Under the pieces are notes generated by a model. It was not told the DNA's origin. It ran no database searches and saw only the letters and a list, made by a program, of their open reading frames with translations. DNA of 64,000 nt from Chrysogorgia sp. JL179-B06 (taxonomy: Eukaryota > Cnidaria > Anthozoa > Scleralcyonacea > Chrysogorgiidae): positions 1,711,001-1,775,000 of the forward strand of contig JAYKKM010000428.1 in NCBI GenBank assembly GCA_035772405.1, written 5' to 3'. The position numbers were made by a program, and so were the translations under genes. Positions within the stretch are counted from its first letter, which is position 1. Each line of letters starts with the position of its first letter. Below are positions 1-12,699 of the stretch, piece by piece.

Positions 1-1369
1 TTCACATCAAAATGTTTTCACATCAAAATGTTATTAATCTATAATAAAATAGTGAATTTGTCGTGGTGACAAATTTAAATATCGCTTTATAAAACGTACT
101 AACCATGGTGATTGGTAATAAGTTCAGAACGTTCTGAAAACTAAACTGCTTGTTTATAAACACATTTACCAAAAACTAATATTATGGCGTAATGTTGGAG
201 TAAAGGGTGAGAAAAAGAAATGAGTTCTTAGAAGAACTGTTTAAAGATTTGAGATATAAATAGGCTTAAAATAAAAGAGCACGATGCATTTCGGCAGACA
301 ACTTATCAAGTGCTACGTCTGCTGATAAACTGAAACTTATATTTATAGGGAAAGAGGTAGGATTATGTCATCCCGATAGGGAAGTGACACTTAAAATAGT
401 GACAGATACTTCGGTAGCTTTATTATTTTGTCAGATTGTTGCCACCAGTCTCAACCAAGCTTCTCTTTAACACCAAACTTGTGGCTGGTAGCAGAGTTGT
501 TTGACTTTTTGGCAAAATGAACAACCTTTAATTTCAATCGTAAATTAAATTCCTTGTAATTTTGTCGTTTTGGTGGTATATTGAAGATTTGTTCACACCA
601 CTAGCACGAGGTTTACAATAAAATACGTTGAATCATTTGAATGTGTTGACGACTTGTCAATTCATTAGGGTCATCATTTTATGACCCTTTGTATAAGCCC
701 TAGAAAATCGACTTATACAACGCGAAATACGGTATCTATTTTCCTCAAGTGTCTTCCGCCTAAAGATCATGTACAGAGGTGGAAAGTGAGGACTGGCATG
801 ATTTACAAATTATAGTGAGAAAAACGTCGATGTCGTACACACTGTTCTCCATGTGTCTGACATTGGTACTAAAGTCAATCCCTGTGTGTGACCGGTTCAT
901 GAAAATGGTAGCCTACCTTTAAATAACAATATAATCTATCAATCTTTCTCTATGATACTTTGACCACTGGTACCAATTTTCGTGACTGAAAAATGGAAAA
1001 CTTTTTCCTATAGCATCAAGCATTTTATGTTTTTCATCAAAAAGAGCTTAAATTTCTTGTTTAGGTACGTAATCAACCTGATTTAGTGGGTAAATATAAC
1101 TTTAGGCTGAATAATGGATAATTTATTTTTGCAATGCACTTTTGAAACCTTAATTTGAACCCTGTACAAAATTGGTTTTATTTACATCATAAGATGTTGT
1201 TGTCACTGTTCTTAATACTGTCATCTCTAGACATATGGAATCGATGATGATATGCATCACTCAAAATATCAGTGTTGCATTCCACTATTTTGGCATTATT
1301 TTTTCTTATTTTGATACTCACCGTATTAACGCCCCCGGCGTTAATTAAATTTTGAAACAATTTGATGCG
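1..1369. other. AT-rich stretch, no gene recognised
   Basis: No exon with plausible splice sites and no recognised protein was seen on either strand. A short perfect palindrome centred on the GC-rich core near 1334 lies just before the minisatellite that begins at 1370. Confidence 0.5.
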
Positions 1370-2439
1370 TCGTTTATTAGAGGGAGGCATTTATTAGAGG
1401 GAGGAGTTTATTAGAGGGAGGAGTTTATTAGAGGCAGGAGTTTATTAGAGGGAGGCGTTTATTAGAGGGAGACTTTATTAGAGGGAGGCGTTTATTAGAG
1501 GGAGGAGTTTATTAGAGGGAGGCGTTTATTAGAGGGAGACTTTATTAGAGGGAGGAGTTTATTAGAGGGAGGAGTTTATTAGAGGCAGGAGTTTATTAGA
1601 GGGAGGAGTTTATTAGAGGGAGACTTTATTAGAGGGAGGCGTTTATTAGAGGCAGGAGTTTATTAGAGGGAGGCGTTTATTAGAGGGAGACTTTATTAGA
1701 GGGAGGAGTTTATTAGAGGGAGGAGTTTATTAGAGGCAGGAGTTTATTAGAGGGAGGAGTTTATTAGAGGGAGACTTTATTAGAGGGAGTCGTTTATTAG
1801 AGGCAGGAGTTTATTAGAGGGAGGCGTTTATTAGAGGGAGGAGTTTATTAGAGGGAGGAGTTTATTAGAGGGAGGCGTTTATTAGAGGCAGGAGTTTATT
1901 AGAGGGAGGCGTTTATTAGAGGCAGGAGTTTATTAGAGGCAGGAGTTTATTAGAGGGAGGAGTTTATTAGAGGCAGGAGTTTATTAGAGGGAGGCGTTTA
2001 TTAGAGGGAGACTTTATTAGAGGGAGGAGTTTATTAGAGGGAGGAGTTTATTAGAGCCAGGGGTTTATTAGAGGGAGGCGTTTATTAGAGGGAGACTTTA
2101 TTAGAGGGAGGAGTTTATTAGAGGGAGGAGTTTATTAGAGTGAGGAGTTTATTAGAGGGAGGAGTTTATTAGAGGGAGACTTTATTAGAGGGAGGAGTTT
2201 ATTAAAGGGAGGCGTTTATTAGAGGGAGACTTTATTAGAGGGAGGAGTTTATTAGAGGGAGGAGTTTATTAGAGGCAGGAGTTTATTAGAGGGAGGCGTT
2301 TATTAGAGGGAGACTTTATTAGAGGGAGGCGTTTATTAGAGGCAGGAGTTTATTAGAGGGAGGAGTTTATTAGAGGCAGGAGTTTATTAGAGGGAGGAGT
2401 TTATTAGAGGGAGACTTTATTAGAGGGAGTCGTTTATTA
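1370..2439. repeat. 17-bp minisatellite (TTTATTAGAGGGAGGAG)n
   Basis: About 60 head-to-tail copies of a 17-bp unit, with a 16-bp variant ending GAC and point variants (GGC, GCA) interspersed in no strict order. The array stops exactly where a foldback arm begins near 2439. Three further copies appear at 3256-3318, after the foldback, so array and foldback may form one composite repeat. Confidence 0.95.
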
Positions 2440-2949
2440 AAGTGCTTATAAACCCAAAATGGTGATTCGGAAAGAGCATAAAAAGTTAGTTAATAAGTTC
2501 TAGATTAGTTTTTGCGTTAAACTTTTAGTTTCGGAGATATAAGGGCTCAAAGTCACAATTTGTGAAAAAAAGTAGCGCAGGCCGGGAGACTGGATCCGAG
2601 GAACGTGTTATGTTTCAATACTTATAAAAATATATTACAATTCGAGCAGACAAGGTAACATCGTAAAGACACATCGTTTGGGCATTTTTCAATAAAAACT
2701 CTTAAGATAGCTGTCTTCTCCTATACAACAGCCTAGTTGTTGTTGAAGATGGGTTCCTCGGATCCAGGTCCCTGTGTGTTATTTTGCAGTGGCGCTACTT
2801 TTTCAAAAAAATGGCACAATTTGCATGTTTGAGCCGTTATATCTCCGAAACTAAAAGTTTAATGCAAAAACTAATCCAGAACTTATTAACTAACTTTTTA
2901 TGCTCTATCCGAATCACCAAAAACCCATTTTGGATTTATAAGCACTTTA
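2439..2949. mobile_element. Large imperfect inverted repeat (foldback element)
   Basis: The left arm (about 2439-2605) and right arm (about 2751-2949) are reverse complements with a few mismatches and a small indel. Both carry the AGTGCTTATAAA end, the AGTTAGTTAATAAGTTCT block and an AGTAGCGC segment, and both continue into GGATCCGAGGAAC. The loop is about 145 bp. No open reading frame of note lies inside. Such long arms suggest a foldback MITE. Confidence 0.85.
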
Positions 2950-3667
2950 AACAATATGTTATTGACCGAGCGCGAGGTCCGGATAAGAAGGATATTGGTC
3001 GAGTTCTTTTTTCGTTTTACTCTTAATACACTACTTCCTTGGAGCAGATGTTCCCGTATTATTCATTGCTCGCACGATAAAGAAATCAACAGCAATAACT
3101 TTTCACGAAGAGATTTCGAGTTAAAATATGAACATTAAAAAGATTCCTTGATTGTTGCCATTGTTGCCGCATAAAAATAAATAAATCTGTCAATTTTAGC
3201 ATCTTTTTTCTTGCACTTTCTGTATTTTTTCTAATAAACACTGCTCTGATGTATGCGGCGTTTATTAGAGGGAGGCGTTTATTAGAGGGAGGCGTTTATT
3301 TGAGGCTAGGCGTTTATTAGCTCTATGTATTATTTGAAGGCCACAGGTTTGTCAGCTTTGCTGTTATGTGTTACCTTTTTTAAATAAAGTTATTATTATA
3401 TGTATATTTATTATATGTATACAGTATGTACCGTACTAGAAATACGTCGCTCAATGTATACTGCTACAATGCATGCAATTTGGCACATCCTAATTAATTG
3501 GGCCTAGGTACAAGAAAGGGTCGAAATAAATAGGTTAGGTTTGGTCGTGTTGTTTTTTCAGTAAACAGAAAAGAAAAGACTCTACATTTGGAAAATAGAG
3601 AAAAATCAAAGAAAAGCCACAGCCACTCAAACCCATGGGTCCAGTAGACAGAAGCTTAGTAATACAT
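2950..3667. repeat. Unique AT-rich DNA with three minisatellite copies
   Basis: Between two foldback elements. Copies of the GGCGTTTATTAGAGGGA unit reappear at 3256-3318. No gene was recognised in the remainder. Confidence 0.6.
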
Positions 3668-3815
3668 ATATGTTATTTACCGGCTGGGAGGTCCGTATAG
3701 AAAAATATTTGCCCGAGGTCTCAAAAATGGCCCGAGGCCGCAGGCCGAGGGACATTTTTGAGACCGAGGGCAAATATTTTTCTATACGGACCGACCAAAA
3801 CGGTAAATAACATAT
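3668..3815. mobile_element. Palindromic MITE, 148 bp
   Basis: Almost the whole element is one palindrome. ATATGTTATTTACCG at the left end is mirrored by CGGTAAATAACATAT at the right, and the GGTCCGTATAGAAAAATATT block is mirrored inside. The centre is a GC-rich CCGAGGCCGCAGGCCGAGG. It has no coding capacity. Confidence 0.85.
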
Positions 3816-4746
3816 TTATTTTTTTGTTATAAATAATTGTAAGACAAGAAAATCTGCCGCCGTGTAAAAAACACAGGAAACTAAAACGCTAGTGGTCACT
3901 TCCGCTGTCCATATTTGGAAAGAGGCGAACCATATATAGAAAATCACCTGACAAAGGACAAACTCATTCAAGTCATCTTTTTAATAAACAAGATTGGAAA
4001 TTCGACAGGTACAGTTGAACAGAGCAAACCAGGACTTAACCAGGACTAATATTCATCATTGATCATGCAAAAGCAAAATTGAAAACATTGTTTGTCTCGT
4101 ATGATACATGTAATCGGAATCTTGCCGCCTTGTCTTTGTCGGCTTCTCACTCGATGTGTCGCCAGAACTAAAGTTGAAGCGAAGTTGAAATTGAAAGTAT
4201 ATATCATTCAAACTTGCCAATTTTTGCTCAGGAAAACAAGTCTGTAATTGCTGTGGTTGTTGACGTTATTGCGGTACTGTTAAGCAATTCGGGACGTTTG
4301 AAATCTTGCGGTTGTGGACAACTGAAGCTGCTTTGTATTAAAGCATCAAGCCTTTCCGACACTGCCGTCTTTCTCTGTTATGGTCATGAAAAACCGACAC
4401 AAGAGAACATTTCTCATGTTCGTTTACTGTAGCACAGAAGCGGTTCCGCACATTCATCTCGTAGGTACACTTAACTGTATTTTCAGGCCGTTGTTCTTAA
4501 ATAAAATTTTGAATTTCGTCCAAGTTATCTTGGACAATGTTGCCACTTCGCTGGACTTTTTCTTTTTCGTATATAAAATCTTCAACTTCGGGAAAATAAA
4601 ATTCGCTTTCGCTGTGATAGCTTTCATTGTCACTATATCCATCTTATTTTGTTTTTACTGGCAGTATATTGTCTCAAAAGGTAGTAAAAAGCGACGAGTA
4701 TACGAAATATTAAAAAAGCTATTTTGTTTTTGTTTTTAAATCCACA

Positions 4747-4833
4747 GCGGTCCGGTATCGGGGTCCGTATCGTAGGATACCGGACCGCTCGCTAGCCAAT
4801 CAGAGCGCGCGAATCAGATGGATACCGGACCGC
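4747..4833. mobile_element. Short TIR element with GCGGTCCGGTATC ends
   Basis: A 13-bp terminal repeat GCGGTCCGGTATC (4747-4759) is mirrored at 4821-4833. A third copy of the inverted form lies at 4776-4788. The interior holds the CCAATCAGAGCGCGCG-type sequence often found in such short elements. It is a MITE by structure; the target duplication was not resolved. Confidence 0.65.
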
Positions 4834-5471
4834 AAAAAAATAAAAACTTTTAGTACATTTTATAAATAAACAACTAACTGCTTTAGCTTTTCCTGTAAGC
4901 AATTATTTGAGCTTGATGTTCATGTATGTTGGTATGTACACCTTTGAAGCAACAAAGCATTGCCCAAGGCTTTCGTTAAGACCCGGCTCACGCCGGAGCT
5001 ACTGCGGGTACTGTATAGGAAATCGCCAGATATGACTAATCTGTGTGTGGCACCTATATTATCCCAGTTAATAAGTCAGCAAAAGTAAAGACCAGTTGCC
5101 AGGGGTTGTTGCATACACATATTTCAGAGCGGATCTAGGATTTTTCACCTTAGGCAAAATTTTCCTTAAAAAATTTCCAGGGGGGTGAAATTATTCACCA
5201 CCCCTCTGAAATTTTCATGAGTAAAATTTTAAATTTATTAAATGAATTAAATTTCATGAATAAAGCAATTTTGGCTCTTACTTCGTGTACCAGACACAGA
5301 ATATTACATCATTGAAATATTTAGTTTAAAAGTAAGGTTAGTATTGACCTTTATTTCAGGACTAGATTTTTTATTTGGGTTATGGTTTTTGTTCTTGTAA
5401 AGCTTCTGAATCCCGAGAAAATAACCTTGATGTGTCTATAGTGTAGTCTGTGTCCATTCCCAGGTTCAACA
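4834..5471. other. No gene recognised
   Basis: AT-rich. A CTTCGTGTACCAGACACAG segment near 5281 is inverted relative to similar sequence beside the second AGATCTTG array (about 9797) and at 43604. This suggests a dispersed element end. Confidence 0.5.
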
Positions 5472-6212
5472 TCTTGGCAAGATCGATTTTGCAAGATCTT
5501 GCAAGATCTTGCCAAGATGTGGATCTTGCCAAGATCTTGGCAAGATCTTGTCAAGATTCAAAAAATGATATTCTTGCTATATGATCTTGCCAATATCTTG
5601 CCAAGATCTTGCCAAGATTCGTACATATAATTTTAATATGATCTTGCCAAGATCTTGCAAAGATTTTATGTATATTTCTTCCCAAGATCTTTATATGACC
5701 TTGGCAATGTTTTACCAAGAGTTTATAACATATACCATGATCTTGCTAATATTTTGTCATGATATTGCCATGATCTTGCCAAGATTCTATCATACAGGAT
5801 CTTGCCAAGACCTTGCCAAGATCTTGCCATGATCTTGCCATGATCTTTATATGATCTTGCCATGATCTTGCCAAGATCTTGCCAAAATCTTTATATGATC
5901 TTGCCAAGATCTTGGCAAGATCTTGCCATGATCTTGCCAAGATCTTTATATGATCTTGCCAAGATCTTGCCAAGATCTTGCCATGATCTTGCCAAGATCT
6001 TGCCAAGATCTTTATATGATCTTGCCATGATCTTGCCAAGATCTTGCCAAGATCTTGACAAGATCTTTATATGATCTTGTCATGATCTTGCCATGATCTT
6101 GCCAAGATCTTGCCATGATCTTGCCATGATCTTGACGAGATCTTTATATGATCTTGCCAATACATCATTATCTTGCCATGATCGTGCTAAGATCTTGCCA
6201 AGATTCTATCAT
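5472..6212. repeat. Tandem array of ATCTTGCCAAG (11 bp)
   Basis: Dozens of copies of an 11-bp unit with a CCATG variant and interspersed ATCTTTATATG units. Each pair of units makes the palindrome CAAGATCTTG, so either strand can fold into hairpins and both strands stay open in several frames. The open frames here are made only of the repeat and are not genes. The left flank CCCAGGTT is shared, inverted, with the array at 9217-9786. Confidence 0.95.
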
Positions 6213-8534
6213 ATTGGAAATTGGTGCGCATCAAATCCTGTGAACAGATATTTATTTGTTGTGGTTTTTTGGTTTGGGAGTAGGTAATGAGAACCACACT
6301 CAGTCTGGTTTGATATATAACTCAGTAAACGTGGAATATCGAGGAGCGCATTTAGCCTAAGGCTATAATGTGTGTAATATTACCGCGCGGTTGGACATGT
6401 AGTGTAAATTGAATAAGAAGTATGAATAAAACATTGAAAAAGAATAAAGATGCGTATAATTGTATAACGCATAGAATACCACGGGACACAACGCGCAGCA
6501 TTTTTTACAAGCTTTACAAAACTAGCCAATGAGGGAAGAGTAGCTGTGAGAAAGTCAAATCTGTGGTCAAGTGACGACTGACGAGGTCAGATTGAACTTC
6601 TCAAGCAAGTTGTAGTGCCGAAGTTGAGTTGAAAGCCAGGATCAGAATGACTTGTCGAACTGTCCTAAACAAGACTTGTGGTGGTAAGCTATTGTTCTAT
6701 ATTATAACTTATTTTGTATTCTATTTTTTATATGGTAATTATTTATACCACACTGATTATACAGGCAAAAATACATGTGCCAAGAACAAGATTCTGGCAA
6801 ATTCACGGAACATGAAGGGGATAAACATGTAGATCTTCGGTAGTGAATCAATAGTGAACCATGTGTTGTATGAGCAATATAAAGACCGGAAAAATATGGT
6901 TTATTCTGGTTCCTAGCAATACGACAAAATTAACGCGCCTATCCGATCGCAAGTTTGCGCATAATCTGCGTTGTGTGTTGTATTGAAAAGTATTATGCAT
7001 GTTGGCCAGAGTAAAAATAGAAATGTATAAATAACAATCAGAGATTGGTGTACCACAGTCAAACTTTCTAACGATTGAACGTTCCGTTGCAATGGAAATA
7101 GGACGGCGATTGACGTTGAATTCTGGTCGTATATACCGCGGTGATCATATTTTACTAACAAAACCGCAACGTCGAATCGACGCCGCTTTATCGACGTTGT
7201 ATCAATGTCAGAAATTATGATAGGCGTCTTCATGTTTTATGGCGGGCGGCGAGCGAAGACGAGGTTGAAATAGATGTTTATTCAACGTTGAATTATGGTT
7301 ACTTACATTACCGTGATAAACTCTCATTTCATAAATTTCACTGTCAATGTATCAATTTTATGATCTGACTTTCATATTAATTTACAATGTAGCAACACAG
7401 AAGCGGCACTGTCTTCACAGAGGTTCGCGCCCGTCGAAACCAATCAGAAACCGTCAAATTTTGATCCAGTGCCACTGGTAAACTTGATCATACACATATC
7501 GAGCAAATTGAAGGCAAGCGTCAACAACTAAAACGGACCATTCACCAAGCTTTTCCTGATGGATCTGATAAATTATAAAACACTGTTGCTTATGTTTTAA
7601 AGATTACTTCAATCTGCAGACATATACATTTTGCTGTATTACGGCTCATCAGTGCAGCTCGGAATAAGCATTGATTAATATGGCAACAGAATGCACAACC
7701 ACCATATCAGTGGTGGTGGGCACTATACTGTATGCTTAATGTACTTTGTTACCATGCATATATCTATATATCTATATCTATGTGATATTTACTTTTTTAT
7801 GTTTGTCTCCAAAAGAAGTCCAGCCAAGTATGGTGCAGACAGAGTCAACAAGAACCATCAAGTTATTGTCGATGCATGCAACCAAACATGCAGGGGTACA
7901 GACGTACACACCGAAAACAAAAAGGCTTGCCATGCAATACAGTAGTTAAAGTGGAATAACTACAAACTTTTGAATCTCTTTGTATTTATATTAGTGTATT
8001 CTTATATCAATATGGTTTGTTAGTTTATAGGGCAACTACACCTTTTTAGGCAATATATTCCTCAGGGAGAGTTATATCATCTAACATAAAAAGTGAAAAA
8101 TATGAATTTTGAAGTATAACTAAGGATTTATTGGTGGGTATTTTTAGATCCTGTTGCAAATATCTGTCACATAATACAGGTAAAATCAACCTGCAATCAT
8201 CTTGTTGTTTCTCACCGGTATCACATATCACAATTGTCTAGTAACGAAGTCTTTCTTTGAATGAAGAGAAGAACCAAATGACCAATTTAAATTATTTAAT
8301 CTAAGATAACTTGAAAATGTTCAGTTGCCCTTTAAGGTTAATGTTGATAGCACAGATGGTCATACAAAGTTTTGAAAAGGTCTGTATGGTATATTATTCT
8401 GTCACCAATTATTGAAAGTACCAAAAACATAGCATGATACATCAGTACATTTTACTAAACAGCTACAGCCTGGGTTATTTGGCATGTAAACATGCATTTA
8501 GTAAGTGACAGTTTCCTAGGATATTTAGGTATTA
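6213..8534. other. Intergenic DNA, no firm gene
   Basis: No confident exon. At 6913-7233 a minus-strand frame of about 100 codons has an Arg-rich KRRRFDV stretch but no start, splice or homology I can defend. At about 7821-7949 (plus) a frame after a good pyrimidine-rich acceptor encodes repeated VQT-type motifs and stops at 7949. It could be the last exon of a transposase relic, but this is weak. Confidence 0.4.
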
Positions 8535-8940
8535 TGCAAAGTGAAAAGGTGGTAAACTGCCAAGATTTTTAGTGACAAAATACTGACGTTTCGAGCGGAG
8601 CCCTTCATCAGAGTAAGATGAGATGAAATAAAATAAATAGGGCTTATATACAGTATATGCCAAATGGTTGTCACAAGTAGAAAGTAGCCAATCAAATGCA
8701 TGGGAGATAAACAAACTAATAATTAATGAGATGCAAAAAGTTAAATCATTTGCTATTTTTACAGTCGACCAGCAAACAGACTGAGGGGCTATTTTCTACT
8801 TGTGACACCCTTTTGGCATATATACAGTATAAGCCCTATTTATTTTATTTCATCTTGTCTTACTCTGATGAAGGGCTCCGCTCGAAACGTCAGTATTTCG
8901 TCACTAAAAATATTGGCAGTTCACCACCTTTTCACTTTGC
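8535..8940. mobile_element. Inverted-repeat MITE, about 406 bp
   Basis: The left end GCAAAGTGAAAAGGTGG is mirrored at the right end CCACCTTTTCACTTTGC. The arms run about 155 bp each, including the GGAGCCCTTCATCAGAGTAAG block and its complement. The unique middle is about 95 bp. A diverged single-arm copy of the same family lies at about 42822-42960. Confidence 0.85.
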
Positions 8941-8986
8941 TATATATCCAAAACACTGTCATTTTTTTCAATACTGTCAATTAATT

Positions 8987-9010
8987 TATATATATATATA
9001 TATATATATT
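8987..9010. repeat. (TA)n microsatellite
   Basis: An uninterrupted run of alternating T and A, about 24 bp, just after the MITE. Confidence 0.85.
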
Positions 9011-9216
9011 CTAGTAAAGCCTGTAACACATATAAATTATATGACACAACATACAGGTTTTATTTTCAAGTAATTATTAATTAGTCAACTGTAACTGTTT
9101 TATATAACTATTTGGGAGTTAGTATTTTTAAATAAAGTATTTTTACATATAGATATACAGTGTAGTTTGTTTATTGATTTTGTTAAGAATCTTATATATA
9201 AAACACAATATTTTGG

Positions 9217-9786
9217 CAGGATAATACAGGATCTTGGCAAGATAATACAAGATCTTGGCAAGATAATACAGGATCTTGGCAAAATAACACAAGATCTTGG
9301 CAAGATAACACAAGATCTTGGCAAGATAACACAAGATCTTGGCAAGATAATACAAGATCTTGGCAAGATAACACAAGATCTTGGCAAGATAATACAATAT
9401 CTTGGCATGATAATGCAAGATCTTGGCATGATAATACAAGATCTTGACATGATAATGCAAGATCTTGGCAAGATAATGCAAGATCTTGGCAAGATAATAC
9501 AAGATCTTGGCAAGATAATACAAGATCTTGGCATGATAATGCAAGATCTTGGCATGATCTTGGCAAGATAATACAAGATCTTGGCAGGATCTTGGCAAGA
9601 TCTTGCAGGATCTTGGCAAGATCTTGCAGGATCTTGGCAAGATCTTGCAGGATCTTGGCAAGATCTTGGCAAGATCTTGCAGGATCTTGGCAAAATCTTG
9701 CAGGATCTTGGCATGATCTTGCAGGATTAATACAAGATCTTGGTAAGATCTTGCCAAGATCTTACCAAGATCTTGCCAAGATTGTC
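9217..9786. repeat. Tandem array of GATCTTGGCAAGATAATACAA (about 21-22 bp) and shorter units
   Basis: The same core as the 5472-6212 array, in inverted orientation. The first part (9217-9570) has about 22-bp units joining GATCTTGGCAAG to ATAATACAA. The second part (9570-9735) changes to a unit ending TTGCAGG. The right flank TTGTCAACCTGGG is the inverted counterpart of the left flank of the first array. Long open frames in both directions are products of the repeat and not genes. Confidence 0.95.
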
Positions 9787-10165
9787 AACCTGGGTTGTGT
9801 CTCCGGTACACGAAGGAGATACCGCAATTTTGAATAAGCCCTGCACTGTTTCGATCACTATATGCCCAGAGCTCATCAGCATGCCCCTAGGAAACCTGAA
9901 TATACAAATGGCTTTAAATTCTGTGTATTTGTATTATGATCAATATAAAGTGAGTTAATACCCTACTAATGGTTATTAGGATTTTGAATTTCATATTGGA
10001 TAAAACTCTTAGTAATTGCATGGATAGAAGTTCATTTGTTATTACATTGGATTAAAGTATTAAACTCTTCCTAAAGAAAATTATTATGCACAAAGATACA
10101 GTAAATATTTGCAGTATAATTCATGAAGAAATCACAAAATAAAAAAGCATAAAAAAGCTATGAAT

Positions 10166-12079
10166 CAGGGCCTTTTTTAACATATAAGCTGGGGGGCAAA
10201 TGCCCCTCCAGCCCCACTTGTGCCCCCCACAAATCAATTTTTGCCCCCCCCCCCGGAAAAGTCGCTTTTTCTTAAATTTAATCAACCAATAAGCAAGGAA
10301 TAAAAATTAAACAAATGGAAAGTAAATTTTAACCCTTAATTAACAACTTATAGACTTACATAAATTATGTTGACCCACACGGCGCACGTCCCCCATTTAA
10401 AATCCCGCAAACAAGCTAGTGTTTTCTGTTTTTTACCATGTCAAGATGAAGAAGTCGAAGTGATAAACGCAATATTATATGACCGATTATAAGCACAATG
10501 TTTTGGTAGCTTATGAAGATGCCTAAAGGCTAACGTGTATATATTGGTTCCCTACTATTTCTGAGTTTATATTAACGTGTTTCATAATCTTGATGCCCCT
10601 TTGTAATCGTGCATTTTTAGCAACGGTGTGGTGCCTTAATTCCGCAACAATTCTTATCAGAAATTGCCGGAAAAGCACTTCTGGGCTTTGCAAAATTAAA
10701 AATGTTCCTGGGGGGCATGCCCCCAGACCCCCTATACGCGTTTCTATTCAAACAATACAATTTCTCCATTTACAAAAAACCAACACACCAACGCCTTCAA
10801 CTCCATTTTCACCTACACAATGTTCATGTCAATCATCAGTATTATCCCACTATGAAATTGTTGTCATATCATGTATGCTCAATATACTGTTTGCCAATTA
10901 TTTACAAGAATCAATACCGATATATGTCTCATTATTCACCCATATATTATACATAATGCCAAATATACAAACAACCACACAATCTACACGTATTCAAACA
11001 TTCCAAATTCGCCATTTACAAATACACCCTGCCCTCGGCTCCACTTTCACCTACACATTGTCCATGTCAATCATCAATGTTATCCCAATGATTTAATTGC
11101 TGTAATGTCCAATGTGGTTAACATGCTAATTGTCAATTAATCACAGTATTCAAGACCGACGTGATATAATATACAAACCCGTAAAATCAATAACATTGTC
11201 GGTATATTGTACAATGTTGAAATGGTGGGTTATGTTTTAGTTCCCCTTTCCACTCCCGTTTTCAATTAGATATAATTCTTCCCTATTTATGAAATCGGGC
11301 TGAGGCTCCTGTCATTTCTTGGCTGCCAGTATGACATAATGCCCCCAATATCTTAATTTTCCGAGTGGTGCGTTAATTTGCGCGGCAAATGTCCCCTCGA
11401 CCTTCTTCTCTAATTTAAATAACAGCATGACAATTAAGTCGAAAGATTTTAGGATGAATATATAAAGATGTTGCGATGCCTGTCCGTATATCGAAGGCTA
11501 CAACCGTATGGATGGTTTCGTCCTACCATGCTAGACTTTCTCTATATACCCATAACCAGCAAGCCCTAAATAACCTCGCTCCCACAAATAATGTACTCCG
11601 CCAAAAAATTTTGTTAATAGAAATACGATCATCGTTGGGTCGTCCCCTCCACGAAGCCCCACCTGTCGAAACTAGTTACGAACGAGTGACCTAGCACTGG
11701 TGTAGCCTGCACGACATCGAATTGGGATGGTAAGGACTAAACGTTGGACTAGACAGCACAAAGGTAGATGCGGAATGTTCAGGCTGGCCCATCATTTTTA
11801 ATATCAATATAATAAAGTGGTTTAGATATCACTCCGAGATTTACTTTAAAGCCATTTTTATGTAATTGTTGTGATGTCTGTTATGGTCAATCAATATGCT
11901 GTTTGCCAATTATTCGCAGTATTCATGCATCATGCATCATACAAAACCCCTGGAAAAATCAACACCAGTGTAGGTCCAATTACCTATCTATCTATCAAGA
12001 TATTTTACCATATATTTTGGCCACGAAGGTCCCTTTTAGGAAAATGCCCCCCACAGGAAAATCCTTAAAAAAGGCCCTG
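10166..12079. mobile_element. Non-autonomous hAT-type DNA transposon, 1914 bp
   Basis: The terminal inverted repeats read CAGGGCCTTTTTTAA (left) and TTAAAAAAGGCCCTG (right, one internal base differing in the A/T run). They start with CAGGG as hAT ends do. The element is flanked by a perfect 8-bp duplication, CTATGAAT, at 10158-10165 and 12080-12087. Eight-bp duplications are the hAT signature. Inside are only short frames (the longest about 168 codons, with no recognisable transposase, BED finger or hATC domain), so it depends on an enzyme from elsewhere. The perfect duplication suggests fairly recent insertion. Confidence 0.9.
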
Positions 12080-12565
12080 CTATGAATATGTGCAGTGTAT
12101 TCCTGTTTAGTACTAAGTATTAAAACAGGAGTACAGCACATAATTACAACAGCAGTTACAGCACCATAGTACTCCTGTTGTATTTTTTAATCTAGATTGT
12201 ACGTAAAGCTGAAATCTACATAATTTCACAAGAACATAACATGGGATGAGTTGCCATGATTTGAAGAGCAACCTTAATGTTTTGAAATGCATCAACATTT
12301 ATAGCATTCAAGTACATGTAGCAGCAACAGTGTCAGGCAGCCAACCCTTATAATTTCACAATATTTCAGCCACAATTCCCCACTCTGTATGATCTAAAGC
12401 AGTAAAGCTAATGGATTTAGTAAATTGTTAACATAGAAATTTGAAAATATTTTAAATTTTTCCTTCCAAATAAGGTTTCTGGCTTATTCAGTAAATATAT
12501 CATTTTAGTAGGCACAATAATCAATCCATAGTAAACATTAACACTAGTTAATAACCAGGAATTGT

Positions 12566-12590
12566 AATAATAATAATAATAATAATAACA
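12566..12590. repeat. (TAA)n microsatellite
   Basis: About eight TAA repeats in AT-rich DNA. Confidence 0.85.
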
Positions 12591-12699
12591 TACGTTTTCA
12601 ATGCGCATTAAATACAAACTTGTATTTGTATTATCTAATAATAGTAAATACAAATTTGTTATAAAATACTAAAATAAATGTGAGGATCTCTAATTAACA

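Noticed and set aside
1370..2439. Possible CRISPR-like array
   Set aside because: Units are contiguous with no unique spacers, in an animal genome; it is a plain minisatellite.
5746..6287. Open frames rich in MILPRSCQDL or ARSWQDH
   Set aside because: Products of the ATCTTGCCAAG tandem array; no protein-like composition outside the repeat.
7691..7949. Frame with VQT motifs, perhaps a THAP-type transposase end
   Set aside because: Only about 43 codons and no second exon found; resemblance is too weak for a feature of its own.
9100..9757. Three overlapping open frames of 124-204 codons on both strands
   Set aside because: They consist only of the translated 11/22-bp repeat (LARS, CQDL, KILQ patterns) and exist in several frames at once because the unit lacks stops.
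10590..11140. Frames up to 168 codons inside the hAT element
   Set aside because: No transposase motif, and codon use looks like random AT-rich DNA; three overlapping frames share the same span.
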